64,000 nt of DNA from Dehalobacter sp. CP (GTDB lineage Bacteria > Bacillota_B > Desulfitobacteriia > Desulfitobacteriales > Syntrophobotulaceae), in the NCBI GenBank assembly GCA_009910795.1, contig VMEE01000019.1:124001-188000 (forward strand), read 5' to 3'. Both the position numbers and the translations under genes were made by a program. Each line of letters opens with the position of its first letter. The stretch's first letter is position 1. Below, in pieces: positions 43,530-51,642 of this stretch. The notes below the pieces were generated by a model that was given only the letters and a program-made list of their open reading frames with translations, ran no database searches and had not been told where the DNA came from.

Positions 43530-46088
43530 TTATAACATATTGCACTGGTTTACAAATTTGAGCTTTTCCAACTTGAAATTTGACTCGGCAAGAGCAGCGG
43601 ACCAGAGACTGATCATCTGATAAATCTGTGTTTTGGCTTCCTCTGTGGAGAGTACACAGGCATGTCCGGAGCTTATATCTTTTGCCTGTATATAATTTTT
43701 GCAGCGTTTATACTCAAATTGGGTAAGTACTTTAAGTTCATCTTCCGAAAAAACCAAATTCTCTGTTTTATCATCAACATACATGACGTCGTATTGTATT
43801 AGCAAAAGTGCCTCAGGGATATTTTTAATGTGATCCCTATAAAAGTTTTTTTGCGGTTCGCAAAGCTTCTTCCATGGCAAGGAAATATCGTCACCGTTAA
43901 CAGAAACAGCACCTTCCAGAACATTGAATTTTCCTCTTATAAGTTGAGCAATCGTATCGATTTTTTCACCAAAAATAGCATCGTGCATCATATACCTCAA
44001 GAACAATTTTTCATCAAGATGAAGCTTGAGCTGTTCCTTTGGAGGTAAAAATGATTGCACCCATTTTTTTGCATGCGTCAGAATGCTCATATCCATAATT
44101 ACTTCCAACGATCTTGACTCATGCTTGTACCTTGGTATTTTGAGCATTGCCCGAAGAACATCGTTGTCTATTTGTGCCTCTCCATTTTCGTTGATTAAGT
44201 GAGGAAGCTTTTGTTCAATTAATGAACGCATCAGCATAGCCCTTCTAATCATGAAGAGTTGGTCGTTATCATCGCTCTGATTGGGACCGAGTATATTGAT
44301 ATAACCCCTCAAACGGATAACAAAATCAGGCCCCTTAGTAGACCTAAACTCTTTTAAAAATACCCGCTTTTCATCTTCGTCTTCGATTTTCTCTCCGCAG
44401 AATTCAGAAAAGGAGCTGCTGGTTCCACCGGCAAAAACGAAAATCGCCCTTCCGATCGGATGAAAGGTTTCTTCAGCTCTGTAAACACCATCCTGCATAG
44501 GCGACAGAAAATGTTTGAGCCATCCGAGGTTTCCTCCAAAGAAAGAGTCGAATTCATCAAATACAATCAGCGGAATTTTTCCAAGAAGATTTATATCGCT
44601 GATTTTGTGGAATGTCTTTTGCAGTTCAAGCGGTGATTGAAATTGGGAAAGGTTATAATTTATCTTTTGAATGTCTTCGGGGAAGGTGCTGGTGGCCATT
44701 TCTGTAAGTCCGAAGGATTTCCCCGAACCGGGCGTTCCAAAAACAGCGATGGAAAGGGGGCGGGTGACATTCTTGGATGAGATGTATTCCGAAATCAAAT
44801 TGTGTATTGTCCGATAGCTCTCAATTTCGGTCCTGTCGACTGTCTTCAGCTTGCCAAATCTAGCGGTAGGTATATGCTTAAGGACGTTTTCCTCTCCGTT
44901 TTTAACCAGGTCAAAGGCCATTTGCGCAATACTCGCCGAGCTTTTTCCCTGTAAGATGAACCAGCTGTCCTGATGGTCTCTGTTTAAAATATTGGGAATC
45001 TTTACATCCTGAACATATTCCAGAAGAGTCGTATCGTTTGAGTTTCGCTCAAATATTAAAGGATTTGGAAAAAGACAACAATCCGGATTTTCCCCGAAAC
45101 CAAAATCAAAGTATTTTCTGATTGCAATCATCCCTTCGTGAATGCCTTGGGAAATGAGGGTTGAAAGCTCAGTCGCTTCTCCACCTGCAATGACTGCCGA
45201 AAGCCCCGCGACAAAAACGGAAGTAATCCCGAACATTTTCCCAAGGTTGTTGCGCATAAAATCCCCCTCGCACTCGTAAGGCAAAAAGTATAAGTAGGCT
45301 TCGGGGATACCGTCGTTTTTATAATAAATAACGCCTTCCAGTCCAAAGAGGACAACAAGGTGTCTGCATGTTGACAAAAAGGACAGGTTTGGGTTATTGC
45401 TAAGCTGCCAGACAAAATCAAGCGCCGTTTTTTCCCAAGATAGGCTTTTGCTGATATTGACACCTTTTGAACGGAGGTTGTCGGCATTAATGATGACGAT
45501 AGTCCTGTCAAATTGATGCTGTTCTAAGTGCTGCCAAAGTGCGCTTCCTCCAATTGGATTATTCATTTTATAAAGAATAATAGGTGTTTTTCCCGTGTCT
45601 TTAATCACTAACGGCCAGTAGCTGTCATCATTGTTGAAACCATTGTCTTCGTCATCTATAATAACGGTTTGGGCATCTGAGGTATCAATAGGGAGCAGCA
45701 CCGGCTTTTCACTTTCCTTGCCAGCAAACCCCATAAATCTGCTCACTCTGTAGACCTTAGCCTCTTTACTGCCGGCAGAAGAGGGGAAAGGCTCGATCTC
45801 AACAAATGAGTGTAAAAACTGATTCGTAAAAGAGCCGATGTCCTTGGGAATAGATGGAGAAATAATTTGCTTTCCTGTCGCTAAAGTGGTCATTTCGGCC
45901 AAAAGCAATGCTTCTCCTGGCTTTGATATACTATGAAGATTATTATTTTGCCGGTTCAAACCATCATTTTCCTGTGGAGATGTACTCCACAACAGTGTGT
46001 TGATACATATATCGCCTGTAACTAAAATTTTGGTGTCTTGATTTTTTATATTGATAACCTCCTTATTTTTGCGCTGTTTAGCTTCCAT
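43530..46088 (-). CDS. Large AAA+ ATPase, unrecognised family
   Basis: 852 aa from the ATG; the best ribosome site (AAGGAGG) is inside this frame and correctly spaced for an ATA at 46049-46047, giving an 839-aa protein. Residues about 18-330 resemble a degenerate PfkB/ribokinase fold (ILVTGDICINTLLW at the start; later GLEGVIYYKND and SVFVAGLSAVIAGG, without the catalytic GAGD). Walker A is GTPGSGKSFG (about 447-456), Walker B LIVFDEFDSFFGG (about 505). Near 780-815, FSEDELKVLTQFEYKRCKNY is like the core of bacterial RyR domains. No close family known to me; a defence or stress role is a guess. Confidence 0.7.
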   Translation of the reverse strand: MEAKQRKNKEVINIKNQDTKILVTGDICINTLLWSTSPQENDGLNRQNNNLHSISKPGEALLLAEMTTLATGKQIISPSIPKDIGSFTNQFLHSFVEIEPFPSSAGSKEAKVYRVSRFMGFAGKESEKPVLLPIDTSDAQTVIIDDEDNGFNNDDSYWPLVIKDTGKTPIILYKMNNPIGGSALWQHLEQHQFDRTIVIINADNLRSKGVNISKSLSWEKTALDFVWQLSNNPNLSFLSTCRHLVVLFGLEGVIYYKNDGIPEAYLYFLPYECEGDFMRNNLGKMFGITSVFVAGLSAVIAGGEATELSTLISQGIHEGMIAIRKYFDFGFGENPDCCLFPNPLIFERNSNDTTLLEYVQDVKIPNILNRDHQDSWFILQGKSSASIAQMAFDLVKNGEENVLKHIPTARFGKLKTVDRTEIESYRTIHNLISEYISSKNVTRPLSIAVFGTPGSGKSFGLTEMATSTFPEDIQKINYNLSQFQSPLELQKTFHKISDINLLGKIPLIVFDEFDSFFGGNLGWLKHFLSPMQDGVYRAEETFHPIGRAIFVFAGGTSSSFSEFCGEKIEDEDEKRVFLKEFRSTKGPDFVIRLRGYINILGPNQSDDNDQLFMIRRAMLMRSLIEQKLPHLINENGEAQIDNDVLRAMLKIPRYKHESRSLEVIMDMSILTHAKKWVQSFLPPKEQLKLHLDEKLFLRYMMHDAIFGEKIDTIAQLIRGKFNVLEGAVSVNGDDISLPWKKLCEPQKNFYRDHIKNIPEALLLIQYDVMYVDDKTENLVFSEDELKVLTQFEYKRCKNYIQAKDISSGHACVLSTEEAKTQIYQMISLWSAALAESNFKLEKLKFVNQCNML

Positions 46089-46271
46089 TGCTGAACAGAC
46101 TCATACGCAGATCTGCCCAACCCTTGAGTATAAAAAGTAGCTACAATTCATTATTTTCAATTGAAATCGTTTTCCTCCTAGGGTGCTCATCATATCACGT
46201 AAGCTGTTAAATTGAAACAAAATGTTGAAAATTATTAAAAAAATAATTCAAAATATAATTAGAACAATTAG

Positions 46272-46300
46272 TTGACAAATAATTTTTATAGATATAAGAT
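46272..46300 (+). promoter_or_regulatory. Probable sigma-A promoter for the Cys-rich gene
   Basis: TTGACA at 46272, spacing 16-17, then TATAAG/TAAGAT. The 372-bp gap (46089-46460) between the AAA+ gene and the Cys-rich gene is very AT-rich and holds no ORF. Confidence 0.5.
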
Positions 46301-46460
46301 TAAGATGTAATAAGTAAATATAACTCATGTTTGTAAAAAAATAAGATTTGAATGGACTCAAATCAACAAATTAGGTTTTGTGTAATATGCTCACGACAAT
46401 TTAACATACAGTGATAAAAGAAATAAAGGGAAATGAAACTTTTACAGAGGAGAGTTTATT

Positions 46461-46793
46461 ATGGAAGGGCAAAGAGTAGTTCCAAATCAAAACATCTATT
46501 GGGCGAGAGGCGGCTATCTAAATCAAAAACGTCCGATTCAAATGTCTGAAGAAGAAAAATATAATGTTGCAAGATGTTCGGGCGAAAAATCTGAACATCT
46601 CTGTAAAAACCCTATTTTCAAGTGCAAAGAGTGCGCTAACTATGGATGTGCTCAGGAAGTCTCTAATAAATGCACCGCACAAGGGTTTAAAAATAACATA
46701 TGTTTGAACTGCGGCGTGGCTGGCAGCCGTATACCTGTAATGAAAAAGGAGCTTGCTAAATTCATTGCGGAATGGGAGAAGAATGACTTATGA
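46461..46793 (+). CDS. Small cysteine-rich protein, unknown
   Basis: 110 aa with nine Cys, eight of them after residue 45. They include CKNP, CKECANYGC, CTAQGF and CLNCGVAG, suggesting one or two zinc or iron-sulfur sites. GAGGAG ribosome site. No family recognised. Its stop codon overlaps the first stem of the structured leader for the transporter gene downstream. Confidence 0.7.
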   Translation: MEGQRVVPNQNIYWARGGYLNQKRPIQMSEEEKYNVARCSGEKSEHLCKNPIFKCKECANYGCAQEVSNKCTAQGFKNNICLNCGVAGSRIPVMKKELAKFIAEWEKNDL

Positions 46794-46890
46794 GAGTGGA
46801 AATACTTTAACTAGATACTAATACTTGGTAGTTTATTATGGAGCCGTGTCAAATGTCGGGGTGAGTATCTAGCTAAGGTACGTCACTCTC
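46792..46890 (+). ncRNA. Structured 5' leader upstream of an NRAMP-like transporter
   Basis: GAGAGTG (46792-46798) pairs with CACTCTC (46884-46890), and inside it CTAGATACT (46811-46819) pairs perfectly with AGTATCTAG (46864-46872). These nested helices enclose a 44-base G/T-rich loop (46820-46863). The ribosome site of the transporter gene begins 14 bases downstream. It looks like a riboswitch or protein-binding leader. I do not recognise it as the Mn (yybP-ykoY), NiCo or M-box type. Confidence 0.5.
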
Positions 46891-46914
46891 TATTATTAAT
46901 TATAGGTGGTACAT

Positions 46915-48189
46915 ATGTTGAACTACCTGAAAAGGTTATTTAAAAAAATTGGCCCTGGCTTTATCACCGGCGCGGCTGATGACGACCCCTCCGGAATTGC
47001 TACCTATTCACAGACAGGCGCGATATTCGGATTCAGCCAGCTTTGGCTGGCATTATTTTCTTTCCCTTTTATGGTTGTTATTCAGCAAATGTGCGGCCGT
47101 ATCGGAATGGTAACCGGAAAAGGGCTGGCCGGTGTAATTCTGGCCCATTACTCTAAACCGGTGTTATATTTATCGGTTTCTTTGTTAGTGATTGCGAATA
47201 CAATTAATATTGGCGCGGATCTGGGAGCGATGGCTTCTGCGGCGCAAATGCTGCTGGGATTGCCTATCCTTTTTTGGCTATGCATCATGACAGGATTGAT
47301 CATTGTTTTGGAGATTTTTGTAACCTACAAAACCTATTCTAAAGTTTTGAAGTATCTGGCCTTGACACTGTTGGCATACGTCTTGACAGCCTTAATCATT
47401 AAACTGGATTGGGGACTCATAATACAAAACACGGTGTTCCCAAAATTTCATTTTTCAAGAGAATATCTGCTCAATATTGTGGCAATTTTAGGAACCACGA
47501 TATCCCCGTATTTATTTTTTTGGCAGGCATCAGAAGAGGTTGAGGAGGAAATCTTTGACGGTACAATTTCAGATATGGGCGTTGAAGAACCTGTGGTGTC
47601 CAGGATAAACGTTAATAATATGGATTTGGATACCATCGTAGGGATGTTTTTTTCTCAGGCAATCATGTTTTTTATCATCATTACCACGGCAGCAACGCTA
47701 CATGCCAGTGGTATTACCAATATTGGAACGGCAACACAAGCAGCTGAGGCATTGAGGCCATTAGCCGGTGATTTTGCTTATCTGTTGTTTGCTGTTGGAA
47801 TTATTGGTACAGGATTGCTGGCAGTTCCGATATTAGCCGGTTCTTCGGCTTATGCCGTTGCTGAGACGATTGGCTTGAAAGAGGGGTTAAGTAAAAAAGC
47901 CGGACTTGCCCCGGGATTCTATGGGGTTATTGTGGTCTCTACACTCATTGGCATGGTGATTAGTTGGTTGGGGATTGACCCGATTAAGGCGCTATATTAT
48001 TCAGCGGTTTTAAATGGTTTAGCAGCACCACCATTGATGACACTGATCATATTGATTGCTAATAATAACAAGATTATGGGTAAGTATGTAAACAAGAGAA
48101 TAAGTAATATCTTAGGATGGGTCATCGTTCTAGTCATGGCCATAGCAGGGATTTTGCTTATTATTGATTTGTTAAAGGGAGTTCTATAA
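46915..48189 (+). CDS. NRAMP-related divalent metal transporter
   Basis: 424 aa from the ATG after AGGTGG; an in-frame GTG (46906) is inside the ribosome site. About 11 membrane helices. Helix 1 reads GPGFITGAADDDPSGIATYS, where classic NRAMP has DPGN. The helix 6 motif is GTTISPYLFFWQASEE instead of the usual GA.(I/V)MPHN, so the metal-binding Met is replaced by Ser. This places it in a divergent branch whose substrate may not be Mn/Fe; NRAMP-related Mg transporters are one known such group. Confidence 0.8.
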   Translation: MLNYLKRLFKKIGPGFITGAADDDPSGIATYSQTGAIFGFSQLWLALFSFPFMVVIQQMCGRIGMVTGKGLAGVILAHYSKPVLYLSVSLLVIANTINIGADLGAMASAAQMLLGLPILFWLCIMTGLIIVLEIFVTYKTYSKVLKYLALTLLAYVLTALIIKLDWGLIIQNTVFPKFHFSREYLLNIVAILGTTISPYLFFWQASEEVEEEIFDGTISDMGVEEPVVSRINVNNMDLDTIVGMFFSQAIMFFIIITTAATLHASGITNIGTATQAAEALRPLAGDFAYLLFAVGIIGTGLLAVPILAGSSAYAVAETIGLKEGLSKKAGLAPGFYGVIVVSTLIGMVISWLGIDPIKALYYSAVLNGLAAPPLMTLIILIANNNKIMGKYVNKRISNILGWVIVLVMAIAGILLIIDLLKGVL

Positions 48190-48326
48190 GCAGGACTGAC
48201 GAACACAACGGTAAGTGCAATAACTGTTGAATAATAGACGTTGTTATTCTTTTGAAATTGGATAAGGAGGTGCTGCAGGATTTATCAGTCAAATAATGAT
48301 AAGAAATGTTTCCAAAGGGATTCCAG

Positions 48327-48467
48327 ATTCGAGAAACCTTTGGCCGTTATAATACAATGGAAGAAATCAGCCATGTTGTGGATACTTTAGCCAAGGTCAT
48401 AGAGGAACTCGAGAAGAATCAGTCCTTTAGGAAAAACAGGAGGGGTGTAATATGCCGTTTTCTATAA
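48327..48467 (+). pseudogene. Remnant of a NifS/IscS cysteine desulfurase C-terminus
   Basis: The frame reads IRETFGRYNTMEEISHVVDT then LAKVIEELEKN, the C-terminal consensus of NifS proteins (VRLSLGRYNTEEEID...). Nothing upstream in this frame (48190-48326) continues the gene, so about 90 percent of it is gone. Followed directly by a NifU-like fragment, the common operon order. Confidence 0.7.
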
Positions 48468-48597
48468 TGAAACAGTACTGGAACATTTTGGCAATTCACG
48501 TAATGTGGAGAATATAGAGAATCCTGATGGTAAAGCTACAGAAGTTTTTGTTAAGCATCAGACAATAAATTATAAAAATTATTATAAATATTATTAG
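48452..48597 (+). pseudogene. Remnant of a NifU/IscU scaffold protein N-terminus
   Basis: An AGGAGGGGTG ribosome site and ATG (48452) start it, but a frameshift follows at once. In the next frame from 48463 it reads YNETVLEHFGNSRNVENIEN then PDGKATEVF, the N-terminus of NifU (Y.EKV.DHF.NPRNVG.IE..DG). The sequence then runs into AT-rich DNA and stops, before the cluster-binding Cys residues. Confidence 0.7.
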
Positions 48598-48606
48598 AAT
48601 TATTTA

Positions 48607-48635
48607 TTGACAAATAACACTAATTGATATATACT
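48607..48635 (+). promoter_or_regulatory. Sigma-A promoter for the antitoxin-like gene
   Basis: TTGACA (48607-48612), exactly 17 bp, TATACT (48630-48635). Fifty bases later the gene starts. Confidence 0.65.
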
Positions 48636-48685
48636 CAAGGTGAGCTAAACGCATAAAAAAAGCTAGGGGGTAAGTAGTAACCCGT

Positions 48686-48970
48686 ATGAATATTCCAGCA
48701 AAAGCAATTGTATCCAACTCTGAAATGATAAAGAATTATAAAAGTTGCAGAGAAAAAGCAGAAAATTTAGGTAAAGTATTTGTTTTAAAAAACAATCAGC
48801 CCGATGCAGTATTGTTTTCTATCACGGAATATCAAAGGCTATCAATACTCATTGAGTACATGGAAAGTCTTGAAGAAAAAGATATTTCTAAAGTTATTGA
48901 TTTTTTGCCAAAAGAGGGAGTTAGGAAAATGTACTCCATGAGTAATTTAAAGAATGATCTGGAAGAATGA
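48686..48970 (+). CDS. Phd/YefM-type antitoxin-like protein
   Basis: 94 aa. The N-terminal 60 residues fit the Phd/YefM DNA-binding fold (AIVSNSEMIKNYKSCREKAE, then LGKVFVLKNNQPDAVLFSIT and EYQRL). The longer C-terminus (EEKDISKVIDFLPKEGVRKM) would be the toxin-neutralising tail. No toxin ORF follows or precedes, so it is solitary here. AGGGGGTAAG ribosome site. Confidence 0.75.
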   Translation: MNIPAKAIVSNSEMIKNYKSCREKAENLGKVFVLKNNQPDAVLFSITEYQRLSILIEYMESLEEKDISKVIDFLPKEGVRKMYSMSNLKNDLEE

Positions 48971-49105
48971 ACCAATAGATATTATCGTTAAGTATGCTCT
49001 AGAATATCCTCGCCGCAGATTTGGGATAAGCAAATAAAATTCAGGGTTGATTAAAGAATGATACAGGTAATGGTAGTTATGGGAGAATCAAGTTCATAGG
49101 ATGAG

Positions 49106-49144
49106 ATGGCGACTCAAAAAATGAATTTTGAGTCGCCATTTTTT
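49106..49144 (+). terminator. Strong terminator downstream of the antitoxin-like gene
   Basis: Perfect 14-bp stem ATGGCGACTCAAAA / TTTTGAGTCGCCAT followed by six T, 130 bp after the gene. Confidence 0.85.
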
Positions 49145-49261
49145 AAATATGGATATGTGACATTTAAAGACGCTCCAGTTTCTACCAAGAAATTTATCTT
49201 AAATATTCATAATATTCTAAATAATATAAACAATTAAATTAAAAATAATATGGAGGTAAAA

Positions 49262-49666
49262 ATGATTTTTAAAGATTTACTATTATTGGTTAACAAAGAG
49301 AAGAGAGAGAGAGAGAGAGTAAAGGCGGCACAGAAGATCGCTGTCGGAATGGGTGCAGCCGTTGCTGTAGGTGTTGCAACAGGAATTCTTTTTGCTCCAA
49401 AATCGGGAAAGGAAACACGTAGGAATATAAAAAATAATGCGATTAACGCTGTAGAAAGCATCAAGGATACGGTTTAGAAGAAGGTCGAGATGGTGAAGGA
49501 TTCCACCGCGCATGCTGCACAAGAATTACGGAATGTTATCAAAGACGTTCAAGAGAAAAATGAAAATATAAAAAAGGACATTAAAGATGGTTCCCATGAA
49601 ATCACTCAGGATATTCGTAAAACTGCCGAAAATATTTCGGATGAACTTAATAAAAAGGTAGAGTGA
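49262..49666 (+). pseudogene. YtxH-like protein gene interrupted by an amber codon
   Basis: Begins at the ATG after GGAGG. The first 71 codons encode a YtxH-type protein: helix KAAQKIAVGMGAAVAVGVAT, then GILFAPKSGKETRRNIKNNA. A TAG (49475-49477) interrupts, after which the same frame continues for 62 codons (KKVEMVKDSTAHAAQELRNV ... NISDELNKKVE) to a TGA at 49664. In the related copy at 54083 the equivalent codon is CAG, so one C-to-T change explains the stop. The gene may make a 71-aa fragment or be dead. Confidence 0.8.
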
Positions 49667-49676
49667 GGAACATACG

Positions 49677-50132
49677 ATGATCATTCAATTCTCTTTACAG
49701 AACCTAATTATTTTTTTGGTTTGTGGAATAGGCATTGCAGCAGGGATCCTGCTGCTTCCTATTCTCAGGGACATCAAAAAGGCGGTGGGTGTCTTACGCT
49801 CTCTGCTTGAAACCAATCAGGAGTTTATCAATCAGAGTATCGGAACAATGCCGGGAATACTGGAGAATGCGGAACAAATAAGTAATAATGCCCGAGATAC
49901 GACTGATAAGCTCAAAATCTCGGTTCCGGTGATTCTACAAGAAGTCGAGCAGGCTACTCATGCGGCCAGAGGAAGCTTTGAAACAACAAATGTCGTGATA
50001 GAAAATATTGGTTCCGGAATAAATGAAACGTTAGCAACATACCAGAAGGAAACATCCAGTATCGCAAATTATTTACATATACTGGAAGAAGTAATTCGAA
50101 TAATCAGTCGCTCTCTTTCGTCCAGCAAATAG
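49677..50132 (+). CDS. DUF948-like membrane-anchored protein
   Basis: 151 aa: one N-terminal membrane helix (about 8-30) and a long amphipathic coiled-coil region. Such DUF948-type proteins often accompany YtxH-type genes in Firmicutes general stress operons. It starts 10 bp after the ytxH-like frame. Bases 49722-49764 recur in degraded form at 54544-54586. Confidence 0.65.
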   Translation: MIIQFSLQNLIIFLVCGIGIAAGILLLPILRDIKKAVGVLRSLLETNQEFINQSIGTMPGILENAEQISNNARDTTDKLKISVPVILQEVEQATHAARGSFETTNVVIENIGSGINETLATYQKETSSIANYLHILEEVIRIISRSLSSSK

Positions 50133-50304
50133 AAATTGTAAATTTAGGTATAGTAAAAGGATATACCGTAGGATTCGGATTAACGGATGCGACAGCAGCC
50201 GATGTTCAGCAAGTAATAATTAAGCTCTACCAAAGCTGAAATCACAGTAACTTTCAAGAATGGATTTAGTAAAATACTTTAGAAATTTATGGAGGATTGA
50301 AAAA

Positions 50305-50664
50305 ATGAGTGTTGACATCATCAATAGACCCAATAGAGGAAAAAGTAAAGAAAGCTTAACAGCAAGAAGAATAGTTTATTATATCTTGGGTATTTTAGAA
50401 ATTTTGCTTGCTTTTCGCTTGGTGTTTAAGATTCTAGGGGCTAACCCGAATAGTGGTTTTGTATCTTTCATTTATTCGCTTTCACAGGTGTTTTTAGTTC
50501 CGTTTACAGCTATTTTTAGATCGGCGGCAACGCAAGGCATTGAGACCAATGCAGTATTAGAACCAAGTACAGTGATTGCAATGATTGTTTATGCCCTGGT
50601 AGCTTGGGGAATAGTTAAACTAATTATTATCTTTACGAGAAGTCAGAATAAGGATCAAGTGTAA
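50305..50664 (+). CDS. YggT-like membrane protein
   Basis: 119 aa from the ATG 7 bases after GGAGG. Membrane helices span about 22-45 and 85-108, with a conserved hydrophobic re-entrant segment between (FVSFIYSLSQVFLVPFTAIF), as in YggT/YlmG family proteins. Function uncertain. The 170-bp gap before it contains a short open stretch (VKGYTVGFGLTDATAADVQQ) with no start, perhaps a remnant. Confidence 0.65.
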   Translation: MSVDIINRPNRGKSKESLTARRIVYYILGILEILLAFRLVFKILGANPNSGFVSFIYSLSQVFLVPFTAIFRSAATQGIETNAVLEPSTVIAMIVYALVAWGIVKLIIIFTRSQNKDQV

Positions 50665-50745
50665 TGCGTGATACCTAGTTAAGTTAGCGTATATACCATA
50701 TGCAGAGGAAATCATTGTTAAATTGATAGACAAGGGGCGAGAATT

Positions 50746-51240
50746 ATGCAGATTAAAAGAGGATTGGTTAAGTATCTATTATTATCCCTTATTACACTTG
50801 TTATCCTCATATTGATTATTTGTCCTCTCGTCGTTCCAAAGGCAGCGGAAAGCTCTGCTATCGGTTATGAAGTACCTGTTTATAATATACCTATTCCAGA
50901 AAACACACAGCGTGATATTTGGAAATTATGTGAGAAGAATAAACTGTCGTATGAGTTGGTTTTGGCAGTTTTCCAAATAGAAGGCGACAATAATATGCAA
51001 ATTGACAGCATCAAAGCAGTCATTGAAAAACTGGCTTATTATAGAGATTATTGGACGGAGCAAGGATTTCCTGATGAGATTGTTTTTAATCTAATGTTGC
51101 TGTCCAAACAAAGAGGAATTGAAGGCTGCAAAGTTTTTATGGAAAATAGTGACACTTATGAGAGTGATAACTATGTTCAAAAAGTTACTGAATATAAATA
51201 CTATCTTGAAAAAATTGATAGTGACAATATAAATATGTAA
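50746..51240 (+). CDS. Predicted exported or membrane-anchored protein, unknown
   Basis: 164 aa with an N-terminal hydrophobic segment (about 10-31). The following region (RDIWKLCEKNKLSYELVLAV, FQIEG) resembles the start of a lysozyme/transglycosylase-like helical domain, including the family's Glu, but the rest is short and not diagnostic. Strong AGGGGCGAG ribosome site. Confidence 0.5.
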   Translation: MQIKRGLVKYLLLSLITLVILILIICPLVVPKAAESSAIGYEVPVYNIPIPENTQRDIWKLCEKNKLSYELVLAVFQIEGDNNMQIDSIKAVIEKLAYYRDYWTEQGFPDEIVFNLMLLSKQRGIEGCKVFMENSDTYESDNYVQKVTEYKYYLEKIDSDNINM

Positions 51241-51373
51241 ATTTGGAGCACTTAGCCAACGAATAATTAAGGACACAAAGCGGATTACAATAATGGCACA
51301 AGCCGCTAGCGCTAACTTGAGAGGAGCGCTGACAAAAAAACATACTGTTGCGAGATCTCAAAGTCAGGTGCGA

Positions 51374-51416
51374 ATTCAAACGCACCGGTCGGCAGCGCCG
51401 ATTAATCACTTAGGAG
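51374..51416 (+). repeat. 43-bp perfect direct repeat, left copy
   Basis: Identical to 54599-54641. It contains ACGCACCGGTCGGCAGCGCC and ends with TAGGAG, the ribosome site of the GH130 gene in the right copy. It lies in the 402-bp gap 51241-51642, which otherwise has no gene. Confidence 0.9.
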
Positions 51417-51437
51417 ATTTTTTTTATCTGCAATAAT

Positions 51438-51470
51438 AAAGAACTTTTTCAACGGAATCCGAACAACCCG
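51438..51470 (+). repeat. Fragment duplicated from the start of the GH130 gene
   Basis: Matches 54703-54735 with two differences and translates to KELFQRNPNNP, the N-terminal segment of the GH130 protein. Together with the 43-bp repeat it shows that the GH130 5' end was once located here. Confidence 0.8.
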
Positions 51471-51642
51471 CTGCACAAAGGACATTAAAAACAACACGGA
51501 AAGCCGTTTATTATAAAAAGTGTCTAGGGCGCCCAATTAATCAGCGATCATCAATCATATTTTAAAAAAGCAAAAAGATTATAATGAGCATGAATGGTGC
51601 ACGTTCATGAAAAGTTGAGAATAGAGAGGATTAAAGAAATTG

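Noticed and set aside
43385..43535. Possible ABC transporter remnant (PTALSDIN-like stretch)
   Set aside because: A few residues recall the start of an ABC ATPase, but there is no Walker motif and stops interrupt; too weak to claim.
46792..46890. Reading the leader as a yybP-ykoY manganese riboswitch or M-box
   Set aside because: The conserved loop sequences of those families are absent; only the general position fits.
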